From Chloroflexota bacterium (GTDB lineage: Bacteria > Chloroflexota > Anaerolineae > J102), in NCBI GenBank assembly GCA_013152695.1, contig JAADFV010000316.1, positions 1-18,537 of the forward strand: a DNA stretch of 18,537 nt, in the 5' to 3' direction. Position numbers and translations under genes: made by a program. Positions 7,285 through 13,911 of this stretch are shown here, piece after piece. Position 1 is the stretch's first letter. Each line of letters begins with the position of its first letter. Below the pieces are notes generated by a model. That model ran no database searches. It was not told the DNA's origin and saw nothing but the letters and a program-made list of their open reading frames with translations.

Positions 7285-8319
7285 TCAGGCGGCTTGTTGT
7301 GAAGCATCGAGATTGGTCGTGCTCAGTGCCGCGCCGCTGAGATAGCCCAGATAGGCGGGAACCAGGGGGAGGACACAGGGGGACAGGAAGGAAATAATAC
7401 CGGCGATAAGGGCTATCAATAGCGATATCTGCGAACCTTCGGAGGCCAGGCCTTGTTCGATGTTGAGGAAGGTACCGAACTGGGCGAGCTGAGCGAGGCT
7501 ATCGGTAAAGATCAAGAGGGCAATAATGATGAGGAGAGCACCGCTGATTACGCTAATAGCGGGGAGCCAGCGATAAAAGCGGGGGAGAGCAGAAGTGAGC
7601 CGGGAGAATAGCGCCCCAGCCAGTAAAAAGGGAATTCCCAAACCGATCGAATAGAACAGTAAAAGAATAGCTCCTTGAGAGACAGTTTCGGTGCCGGCAG
7701 CCATCAAGAGAATCCCCGACAAAATAGGTCCCACACAGGGAGTCCATCCTGCCGCAAAGATGACGCCCACCAGCCCACTGCGTAAATACGAGGCTTTTTC
7801 GCCAAAATGGTTACCCACATCCAAACGTAGTTCTTGATCGAAGAAGTTACTGACGTTTCCTCCATACACAATGACTACGACGAGAAATGTTTCGATGACG
7901 CGCCAGGCTACATTGAGTGTGCCACTGCTCAACCAGCTCAACACGCCGATGATGACGGCCAGACCCAGCAGTACCATCTTATCCCATTTTGCCCCAGAAA
8001 GGACGGTCAGGCCGATGACGACGGCGTGGAGAACACGGATACTGGGATCGAACTGAAAACGGTCAAGCCAGTAGGTGATGGCCGCCAAAACGAAGGCAAT
8101 GAGTGCCCAACCCAGATAATTGATGCGGAGGTGAGCTACCTTCAGAGCAAAGACAACCAGTAAAATAGCACCTACGCGGACGACAATAGGTAAAACGTCA
8201 TAAAGGGCGTAGCCACCCAGGAGGCCTACAGAGGCGCCCAATAAGGTAAAAACCAGGGTGAAGCCCGAAACAAGTGCTAAAGCATGAAGGAATGTGGTTC
8301 GTGATGAAACTTGTTGCAC
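7285..8319 (-). CDS. ccdA: CcdA-type thiol-disulfide membrane transporter, apparently circularly permuted
   Basis: CcdA moves electrons from cytoplasmic thioredoxin across the membrane to extracytoplasmic redoxins. In normal CcdA the N-terminal helix carries SPCVLPLVPAYLGYLSG, followed by an HALAF..GF.LVF..LGAS helix and later GWTPCVGPIL. Here the order is shifted. The protein begins in the loop before helix 2 (TFLHALALVSGFTLVF, 9-24), helix 3 is about 43-64, four extra helices follow (about 67-85, 93-109, 115-131, 137-153), GWTPCVGPIL holds C195 (191-200), helices 5 and 6 are about 215-238 and 252-271, and helix 1 with C315 (SPCVLPLVPAY, 313-323) comes last. Both redox Cys are kept. The start is GTG at 8319 with GAGGAG seven bases upstream. 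Upstream, the frame reaches a TAA after about 30 codons with no helix-1 sequence, so this is not a mis-set start. Confidence 0.9.
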   Translation of the reverse strand: MQQVSSRTTFLHALALVSGFTLVFTLLGASVGLLGGYALYDVLPIVVRVGAILLVVFALKVAHLRINYLGWALIAFVLAAITYWLDRFQFDPSIRVLHAVVIGLTVLSGAKWDKMVLLGLAVIIGVLSWLSSGTLNVAWRVIETFLVVVIVYGGNVSNFFDQELRLDVGNHFGEKASYLRSGLVGVIFAAGWTPCVGPILSGILLMAAGTETVSQGAILLLFYSIGLGIPFLLAGALFSRLTSALPRFYRWLPAISVISGALLIIIALLIFTDSLAQLAQFGTFLNIEQGLASEGSQISLLIALIAGIISFLSPCVLPLVPAYLGYLSGAALSTTNLDASQQAA

Positions 8320-8508
8320 GAAGAACTCCTCGTCGAATAATTGGATGGAAGGAAGAAGCCGCCATGTACCAGCCGTGTGGTGTTGGGCCTCTTACGCTAT
8401 TAGATGCAGCGAGAATTCGCAGCATTACAAAAAGATGATTAAAGGGAGATGAGATTCTCGAGATAACGGGCTGGAGAGAGCCTTACCGGCATCCGTGAAT
8501 ACTCATCT

Positions 8509-8643
8509 TCAATTCTGATCGCGAATCATCTCTTCGAGAATGGTGAGTTCCTCGTTGAGTTGGCTCTGACGACGGTTCATACTGAAAACCAGGATGAATA
8601 CAGCCAGCCAGATGACTCCATAAGCTGCAGCAAGATAAATCAT
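8509..8643 (-). CDS. ccmD: CcmD-like small membrane protein
   Basis: A 44-residue protein that begins MIYLAAAYGVIWLAVFILV and ends in a charged helix (about 23-43, ending IRDQN). CcmD is a tiny single-helix protein that binds the CcmABC complex and helps release haem-loaded CcmE. The YGVIW..VF pattern, one N-terminal membrane helix (2-20), a basic patch (NRRQ, 23-26) and the place right after ccmC fit well. A strong GGAGG lies seven bases before the ATG. The 147 bases from ccmC and 189 bases to ccdA contain small hairpins but no further gene that I can see. Confidence 0.85.
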   Translation of the reverse strand: MIYLAAAYGVIWLAVFILVFSMNRRQSQLNEELTILEEMIRDQN

Positions 8644-8660
8644 TGGATATGCCTCCAGGA

Positions 8661-8674
8661 AGGTAAAAATACCT
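8661..8674 (-). other. Small hairpin before the ccmD ribosome site
   Basis: AGGTA-AAAA-TACCT (8661-8674) is a 5-bp stem with a 4-base loop, ending just before the ccmD GGAGG on the minus strand. It might modulate ccmD translation or mark a processing point. The stem is short and AT-rich, so this is tentative. Confidence 0.35.
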
Positions 8675-8790
8675 GAATGGTGTTAAGTTAGTGCGAAATA
8701 GATAAGAGGATGCCTATCGCATCGCTAAGTCAGTAAGGGTTTCTTACGCTTGAATCCTTTTCGATTCGAGAGAGAGTGCCTGCAATGTTC

Positions 8791-9486
8791 TTAGCCGTGC
8801 AGGCGTTCGCTCAAGGCGGCAACACGTTCGGCTGTCCATTCGAGCTGAATGCGATTGGCCAGTAAAGTGATGAATAGAAGGGAAAAGGCAGCGTTCGAAA
8901 AAGCGAAAGCAAGAGACATGCCGGGCCCCAGGCCGAAATCAGCATTAGGATCGATAATGACGGGATGGATGGTGTTCCACCAGCGGATCGACATAAAGGT
9001 GAGGGGTACGCTCAAAAAGGCGAAGACGCCATACACGGCGGCAAAACGCGCCCGCCGGCCGGGTTCATCGATAGCCCCGCGCAGCATAAAGTAGGCAACA
9101 TAGAGGAGGAGGACGATGGTGTAGGTTGTCAGGCGTGGGTCCCATGTCCACCAGGTGTTCCAGGCTGGCTTGGCCCAGATCGAGCCGCTGATGATGGCCG
9201 CAATCGTGAAAGCAATGCCGATCTCTGCCGCGGAGCGGGCCCAAATATCCCAACGCACATTACTGTTGCGTAGGTAGAGGACGGATGAAATAAAAGTGAC
9301 GAAAAAGGCCAGCATACTTACCCAGGCAGAGGGAACATGGAAATAGATGATGCGCTGGGCCGGGCGGATTTCTGGCACGACATTGATAGCATCGGGTGCT
9401 TGCACCATTGCCAGGTACACTGCCACCAGGATGGCGACGAGAGAGATTGAGTTAAGGATCATCAGTCCCTTGTTAGATCGGTTCAT
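8791..9486 (-). CDS. ccmC: CcmC haem handling protein
   Basis: Presents haem to CcmE on the outer face of the membrane in System I cytochrome c maturation. The WWD haem-binding signature is WWTWDPRLTT (112-121). The two flanking axial His are H50 in IYFHVPSAW and H174 in WNTIHPVI. Six membrane helices are visible (about 9-27, 52-72, 88-104, 120-136, 149-167, 190-212). At 231 residues it has normal length. ATG at 9486 has a weak AGGAA upstream. It follows ccmB after 53 bases. CcmF also has a WWD domain but is far larger, so CcmC is the firm call. Confidence 0.96.
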   Translation of the reverse strand: MNRSNKGLMILNSISLVAILVAVYLAMVQAPDAINVVPEIRPAQRIIYFHVPSAWVSMLAFFVTFISSVLYLRNSNVRWDIWARSAAEIGIAFTIAAIISGSIWAKPAWNTWWTWDPRLTTYTIVLLLYVAYFMLRGAIDEPGRRARFAAVYGVFAFLSVPLTFMSIRWWNTIHPVIIDPNADFGLGPGMSLAFAFSNAAFSLLFITLLANRIQLEWTAERVAALSERLHG

Positions 9487-9539
9487 AAGGCAAGTTCCTG
9501 CAGGGAATAGGAGGAGTTAAAAGGTACAGAAGAGGGATA

Positions 9540-10214
9540 TTATTCCTCGACGACGTAATCGAACATTAAAAATGCCACGGCCAGAAAGAGAATGTCAAAA
9601 AAGATGATGAGCTTGAGCCAGTTGGCATGGTCGGCCAGAGAGTCTCCTTCCAGGAAACCAATCGTGGCGCGAATACCTGCTATTAAAACCGGGAGTAAGA
9701 CGGGAAAGAGCAGTACAGGCAAGAGTACTTCACGAGCACGAGTGTTGACGGCCAGGGCTGAAAAAATCGTGCCGACGGCGGCAAAGCCGAGGGTGCCCAG
9801 GAAGAGGATCAAGAGCAAGGGAAGGCTGACAAAGGAAACATTGAAGAAGACTGTGATCAGGGGGAGAATAAACGCCTCGACGATGAGGATGAAGATCAAA
9901 TTGGAGATCATTTTCCCCAGATAAATGGCGCTGTGATCGACCGGCGCTAAAAGCAAGCCGGCGAGACTTCCCTTGTCTTTTTCGGTGATGAAAGCTCGCC
10001 CCAAACCGAGAACACCGGAAAAAGCAATCGAAACCCACAGTACACCGGGCACGACCATCCGTTTGTCAGGAATGCGTAGCTCAAAGGCAAAATTGAAGAT
10101 GAGTATGGCAAGAACGGCAAATACGGCCATGCTCGTGAAAATATCTTTTGTGCGCCACTCGATACGCAGGTCTTTCCAAAGCACCGCCCAGACAACTTGC
10201 AAATAGCGCTTCAT
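9540..10214 (-). CDS. ccmB: CcmB membrane subunit of the haem ABC complex
   Basis: Membrane partner of CcmA; the CcmAB ATPase frees holo-CcmE from CcmC. The 224-residue protein has about six hydrophobic helices (near 26-44, 55-73, 100-124, 131-150, 160-180, 198-220). Typical CcmB features are WKDLRIEWRTKD near the N terminus (13-24), FITEKDKGSLAGLLLAPVD (75-93) and the helix containing PVLLPVLIAG. The start ATG overlaps the ccmA stop as ATGA (10211-10214) and has GGAGGAG four bases upstream inside ccmA, so translation is coupled. Confidence 0.95.
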   Translation of the reverse strand: MKRYLQVVWAVLWKDLRIEWRTKDIFTSMAVFAVLAILIFNFAFELRIPDKRMVVPGVLWVSIAFSGVLGLGRAFITEKDKGSLAGLLLAPVDHSAIYLGKMISNLIFILIVEAFILPLITVFFNVSFVSLPLLLILFLGTLGFAAVGTIFSALAVNTRAREVLLPVLLFPVLLPVLIAGIRATIGFLEGDSLADHANWLKLIIFFDILFLAVAFLMFDYVVEE

Positions 10215-10936
10215 GCGCTCCTCCGATTTTTGTTTACATAATGATCGTAGAGAGGGCGTAATTCATCGTATTGGAGATCGGTTGTGGGGCGGTCGAAGAC
10301 CAACTTACCCCCAGCCAACAACGTAACCCGATCGGCTAATGCAAAACCACGCTCGAGATGGTGGGTGGTCATGACAATGGTGCGTTCTTGGCCACCGATA
10401 TCGCGCAGAAGCCCTGTCATCATTTCTGCTGCTTGCGGATCGAGGCCGGTATCTGGCTCATCGAGCAGTAAGATGGGGGGATTATGGAGCAGTGCGCGGG
10501 CGATGGCCAGGCGCTGGATCATGCCCCGCGAAAAAGTCCGCACCAGGTCTTTACGGCGATGATACAGTTCCACCTGCTGCAAAAGTTGCTTTACACGTTC
10601 CTGTGGCTGCGAGAGTCCATACAGGCGGGCATAAAACTCAAGGTTTTCCGCTGCGGATAAATCGCCATACAGTAGCGAAGCGTGGCTGACCATCCCCAAA
10701 TATTGGCGGATGCCTTCGGGGTTGGCTGTGATGTCAACACCGGCTACTTGCACCTGGCCTCGTGTGGGGCGGGAGAGGGTGGCAAGGATGCGTAAAAGGG
10801 TAGTTTTACCGGCACCGTTAGGGCCCAGCAAGACCAGTATTTGGCCCGTTTCGATGTTCAGATCGATACCGCGCAAGACGCGATGACGGCCAAAGTACTT
10901 GTGTAGGCCGTGAATTTGGATTAGGGCATCTGCCAT
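10211..10936 (-). CDS. ccmA: CcmA ATPase of the haem ABC complex
   Basis: Cytoplasmic ABC ATPase that powers release of haem-loaded CcmE. Walker A is GPNGAGKT (38-45), the ABC signature is FSRGM (135-139) in place of LSGGQ, Walker B is ILLLDEP (155-161), and the switch His is H192 or H193 in TTHH. At 241 residues it is slightly longer than the roughly 205 of E. coli CcmA. The start ATG shares one base with the TGA stop of the upstream dihaem cytochrome gene (TGATG), showing translational coupling. By sequence alone it could be a generic ABC-2 ATPase; the ccmB and ccmC neighbours settle the assignment. Confidence 0.94.
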   Translation of the reverse strand: MADALIQIHGLHKYFGRHRVLRGIDLNIETGQILVLLGPNGAGKTTLLRILATLSRPTRGQVQVAGVDITANPEGIRQYLGMVSHASLLYGDLSAAENLEFYARLYGLSQPQERVKQLLQQVELYHRRKDLVRTFSRGMIQRLAIARALLHNPPILLLDEPDTGLDPQAAEMMTGLLRDIGGQERTIVMTTHHLERGFALADRVTLLAGGKLVFDRPTTDLQYDELRPLYDHYVNKNRRSA

Positions 10937-12750
10937 CAGGAAGACTCTTCTTTCAAGAGGGTCGCCAACTGCGATTTTAGTAGCTGTCGTTGTTCTTCGT
11001 AGTCGCTGCGTGAAATCCGGCCTTCCTCGAAAGCATCATCGAGTTGGGCAATCTGTTCCAGCAGGTCTTCTTGAAAACGTGCCCTTACCTGGGGCAGAGT
11101 TTCGCTAAAGGCACGCTGGCGCTGGATCACGAACATGGTAGCAACAGCGAGGAATACGACACCGAATACGGCGATTATCCAGGGCAAGAAGGGGTAGGCC
11201 GATATGCCCGGAGTAGCGTTGGCATCGACGACTTGGCGGCCTGTTTGCTGATCGATCATGTTCGCCGTGGCTATTTCCGGTTTGATCTCGGAAAGAGTGG
11301 TGACAGGGCTGGCACCGGCCGGCTGCTCCGTAATGATATAATTGAGATAATCCCCTGATTGGGTAGGCAGCGGATCGCCAACAGTCCATGCAGGCGCATC
11401 GACTTTTACGCCAACATCGGGAACAAGCAGGTTGAGATAGTCAATGGGGTAAGTTAAAGCATGGCCCAGTGTCACTTTGCCATCGACGACAGGGAGGGTG
11501 TAGCGGAAGAGAATCTGGCGTTTACCCGGAGCAAAGGGGAGCGTATCAATGATTTCGTTGTCCTGGATGATGTAACGATTACTTGCATCTCCACCCTCCA
11601 CGCCGAGATTAATGGCATCTTCGGGAAAGACGAAGCGTAAAACTTGCGGAGGCATCGTATCAGCACTGCCCTCACCCGTGTAGACGCGGTCTCCGGTGTT
11701 TGACAGGGCGTAAAGCTCACCGACATCCACCTGATTGGGTGTGTTAAAACTGATTACCCAATGGGCACGGTTGACGCGAATGTCGTCGATAGATGCACCC
11801 GGTTCGTACACCAAGACAGGAACATCGAGGGATGTGGTGCCAGGATCGAATTGGATGAGATCTGTGTCATAGGGAACATTGTCGTAGACTACTTCGACGA
11901 CATAAGCCCAGGAGCTGTCGGTGGGCAGGCCGCTCAAAACCAACTCACCGTTATCATCGCTCTCTGTGTTTTTCATATCAGAAAAAGCTTCATTCTCGAA
12001 GATGATCAATCGCACCGGCAGCCCAGGCATAATTTCGCCGGTTGTACCATTCTTGACACTGACGATCAGCGTTCCCTCTCCGTTTAGACTTGGTTTGTTT
12101 TCCCTGAATCCCAGAGAGAAGGCGCGAGCCCCGACCATCGCCAGAGTGATATCCTGTTCGGAAATGGTATCGAGGGAGGGATGAGAATCTGCCAGCACTG
12201 CCTCGCGTAAAGCTTGCTCGCTTTGGCTGAGCATGGTGGTGCCGGTGAGGCTGGGGCCGACAGGGTCCGTTGAGCTTCCTTCGCCATTTTCGCCATGACA
12301 TTGAGCACAATCGGCCTCGTAAAGCGTGGCTGCCTGCGCCAACTCGCTTTCGGAGAGATGTAACGACCAGACATAAGCTGTGGCATCCCATATTTGGCCA
12401 TCATCGAGAGTGTCTTTCCAGGGGGGCATGAGGTTCTCGACACTACCTTCGGCGATAAAGGCATGAATCTCCTCAGGACTTCGGGTTTGGACAAAGGCCG
12501 GATCGGTGAAATCAGGGAGGGGGACAGGGGCCTGGCTGGATATGGGCCCGTCGCCGCGACCTTCTTGACCGTGGCATTGTGTACAATGTTCGCGGAAAAT
12601 GCGTTCGCCGCGGTATGCGGCCCCCGTTGGTCCGGCTTGGGCTGAGACTGTACCCGAGGAACCATTCGTAAAGAAGAGACTAAAGATCAAAGAGAGAAGC
12701 GTTAAGAGGACGACAAGAGCTGGCTTGGCTCCTACGCGTAAATGATTCAT
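10936..12750 (-). CDS. Membrane-anchored dihaem c-type cytochrome with CcmI/SHOCT-like tail
   Basis: A multidomain protein of 604 residues. It has a signal peptide (1-39, cleavage after AQA), cytochrome c domain 1 with CTQCH (56-60) and probable axial Met M108 in LMPPW, and domain 2 with CAQCH (148-152), whose Met ligand is not obvious. A carboxypeptidase-regulatory-like beta domain (about 226-312) and a longer beta-rich extracytoplasmic region (to about 505) follow. A membrane helix (about 521-541) and a charged cytoplasmic helix (about 557-600, containing FEEGRISRSDYEEQRQLL) end the protein; the last resembles the N-terminal part of CcmI and SHOCT motifs. I chose ATG 12750 because the longer frame starts at TTG 12819, puts a hairpin in the coding region and spoils the signal peptide. 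Its stop overlaps the ccmA start. Its role in maturation is inference; I do not know a named family for the whole protein. Confidence 0.8.
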   Translation of the reverse strand: MNHLRVGAKPALVVLLTLLSLIFSLFFTNGSSGTVSAQAGPTGAAYRGERIFREHCTQCHGQEGRGDGPISSQAPVPLPDFTDPAFVQTRSPEEIHAFIAEGSVENLMPPWKDTLDDGQIWDATAYVWSLHLSESELAQAATLYEADCAQCHGENGEGSSTDPVGPSLTGTTMLSQSEQALREAVLADSHPSLDTISEQDITLAMVGARAFSLGFRENKPSLNGEGTLIVSVKNGTTGEIMPGLPVRLIIFENEAFSDMKNTESDDNGELVLSGLPTDSSWAYVVEVVYDNVPYDTDLIQFDPGTTSLDVPVLVYEPGASIDDIRVNRAHWVISFNTPNQVDVGELYALSNTGDRVYTGEGSADTMPPQVLRFVFPEDAINLGVEGGDASNRYIIQDNEIIDTLPFAPGKRQILFRYTLPVVDGKVTLGHALTYPIDYLNLLVPDVGVKVDAPAWTVGDPLPTQSGDYLNYIITEQPAGASPVTTLSEIKPEIATANMIDQQTGRQVVDANATPGISAYPFLPWIIAVFGVVFLAVATMFVIQRQRAFSETLPQVRARFQEDLLEQIAQLDDAFEEGRISRSDYEEQRQLLKSQLATLLKEESS

Positions 12751-12777
12751 AATCACATAGTTTAATGACAAGAGAAA

Positions 12778-12798
12778 CGGTCGCCTGGAAGACGACCG
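12778..12798 (-). other. Hairpin between ccmE and the dihaem cytochrome gene
   Basis: CGGTCG (12778-12783) pairs with CGACCG (12793-12798), loop of nine. On the minus strand the stem is followed by TTTCTCTTG. It lies 61 bases after ccmE and 27 before the next ATG. It could be a partial terminator setting the ratio of CcmE to downstream products. Confidence 0.45.
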
Positions 12799-12858
12799 GT
12801 GGCTGGAGTGAGTAAACAAAGGGGCTGGGAAGGGTAAGAAAGAAGAGTAAGTCTGCGT

Positions 12859-13338
12859 TTATTGAGTGCCACCCGAATCGATCGACTCGTATTCAGTGAC
12901 TTCTGGTGCTTCTTCGTAGCGAGAGGGGCATTTGAGCAAGAGGTTATCTGCCCGAAATACGCCATCATTGGCTAATTCACCTTCGACGATGGCTTCGGTG
13001 GCGCGAGCAAAATTGCTGGGGCGACTGCCATGGAAACTAACCACGATCTGTTCACCGGTATCATCCTGCATTTTGAAACGCAGGAGCAATTCAGAAGCAT
13101 TCCAATCTTCGCTGTCGGGCACAATACTGCCCTCGACCCGCACTTTCTTCCCCTCAAGGGTTCCTGCTTGCTGATTCAGCTCGGATACGCTCATGTAATA
13201 GGCGCCCGTACTGCTGATGCTTGTGATCATCAAATAAACGATGGTCGCCAGGATGAGAACGCCTCCAACCAGGAATTTCAGCCTTTTGTTAGGGTTCTTG
13301 GCGGCAATTTTGGGTTGGGGTAAAACGTTTTCGCTCAT
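12859..13338 (-). CDS. ccmE: CcmE haem chaperone, cysteine (CxxxY) variant
   Basis: CcmE binds haem covalently on the outer face of the membrane and hands it to the ligation machinery. An N-terminal membrane helix (about 21-40) is followed by the OB-fold domain (about 48-140), with family-typical VRVEGSIV (66-73) and the segment FRADNLLLKCPSRY (128-141). In classic CcmE the haem-binding residue is His in HxxxY. Here the place holds Cys: C137-P-S-R-Y141. Cys-type CcmE is known from archaea and some sulfate reducers, in systems without CcmH. ATG has AAGGAG four bases upstream. It is the first gene of the operon, with an AT-rich promoter region before it. At 159 residues it has family length. 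Confidence 0.95.
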   Translation of the reverse strand: MSENVLPQPKIAAKNPNKRLKFLVGGVLILATIVYLMITSISSTGAYYMSVSELNQQAGTLEGKKVRVEGSIVPDSEDWNASELLLRFKMQDDTGEQIVVSFHGSRPSNFARATEAIVEGELANDGVFRADNLLLKCPSRYEEAPEVTEYESIDSGGTQ

Positions 13339-13366
13339 AGGTCTCCTTAACCGGGGTGGATGGCCA

Positions 13367-13389
13367 ATTATATGATACTAGTATATCAT
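13367..13389 (-). promoter_or_regulatory. Probable ccm operon promoter with an inverted repeat
   Basis: A consensus -10, TATAAT (complement of 13367-13372), would start transcription near 13360, about 22 bases before the ccmE ATG. The adjacent ATGATA-CTAGTA-TATCAT (13372-13389) is an inverted repeat and includes a second -10-like TATACT (complement of 13380-13385). No good -35 is visible at standard spacing, so activation by a protein bound at the repeat is possible. Confidence 0.5.
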
Positions 13390-13501
13390 GCCTGACTCAA
13401 GGAGCTATGATATGGATCAGGCGCCAGTTTATAAGTACGTGAGTAAAATCTAAGAAAGTGATGAAAAGGGAGGTTTTTGGCCGGTACCCTCGTTTTTGCC
13501 C

Positions 13502-13846
13502 TTATTCCTCAGCTTGGTCATCATCCGGCTCATCTTCACCGTGGATATGCCGTTCTTCAATAATTTGACGGGCGCGGGGAGCAAGATCGGCCGAAACCAG
13601 CACCCTTGACTCGGCCAGTTTTCCTATTTGAATGCCGTAGGCCTGGCTCGAGGCTGTGCCAGTAATAAAGGCATCGATGCCCTCGCTGGCCAGCAAAGCC
13701 TTCACCAGATCGGCTTCGAGGATATTGGCGGCCACATAGACGACCACCGGCCGTTTCGGGTCGCCACCGAACGTGGCCCGTGTTTTCGTCGCGGAACGGG
13801 TTCTTCGCACAAATCCGCGTAGCCAATGGGTTACCAGAGTTGTCAT
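13502..13846 (-). CDS. DUF2007 domain protein
   Basis: A 114-residue soluble protein. Residues about 34-99 match the DUF2007 pattern: VVVYVAANILEADLVKALL, then a GIDAFITG strand, then AESRVLVSADLAPRARQIIEE. Such small proteins are usually annotated as putative signal-transducing proteins; the true role is unknown. The N-terminal 30 residues are basic (RRTRSATKTR) and the tail is acidic (GEDEPDDDQAEE). The open frame extends upstream to 13972, but I chose the ATG at 13846, because the family domain follows it and a promoter lies immediately before it, suggesting a leaderless transcript. It diverges from the threonine synthase gene. Confidence 0.8.
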   Translation of the reverse strand: MTTLVTHWLRGFVRRTRSATKTRATFGGDPKRPVVVYVAANILEADLVKALLASEGIDAFITGTASSQAYGIQIGKLAESRVLVSADLAPRARQIIEERHIHGEDEPDDDQAEE

Positions 13847-13852
13847 ATCTTC

Positions 13853-13879
13853 ATTATAGCATGTTTGCGACAATGTCAG
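13853..13879 (-). promoter_or_regulatory. Promoter of the DUF2007 gene, probably leaderless
   Basis: A consensus TATAAT (complement of 13853-13858) ends seven bases before the ATG at 13846, so transcription would start at or next to the start codon. CTGACA (complement of 13874-13879) is a possible -35, with a short 15-base spacer. It overlaps the divergent threonine synthase promoter. Confidence 0.5.
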
Positions 13880-13893
13880 GAACTCGTTACAAT
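13865..13893 (+). promoter_or_regulatory. Promoter of threonine synthase gene
   Basis: TTGCGA (13865-13870), a 17-base spacer and TACAAT (13888-13893) form a good promoter. The start would be near 13900, leaving a leader of only about 12 bases with CGGAG (13901-13905) as ribosome site before ATG 13912. This supports 13912 over the upstream in-frame ATGs. Confidence 0.6.
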
Positions 13894-13911
13894 AGCAGTT
13901 CGGAGATCTGT

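Noticed and set aside
8320..8508. Possible missing helix 1 of CcdA upstream of the GTG start
   Set aside because: Reading the frame upstream gives about 30 codons without hydrophobic sequence and then TAA; no SPCVLP-like sequence was found there.
12751..12819. Longer N terminus for the dihaem cytochrome from a TTG
   Set aside because: TTG start, no ribosome site, hairpin inside the added codons, and the signal peptide fits only the ATG at 12750.
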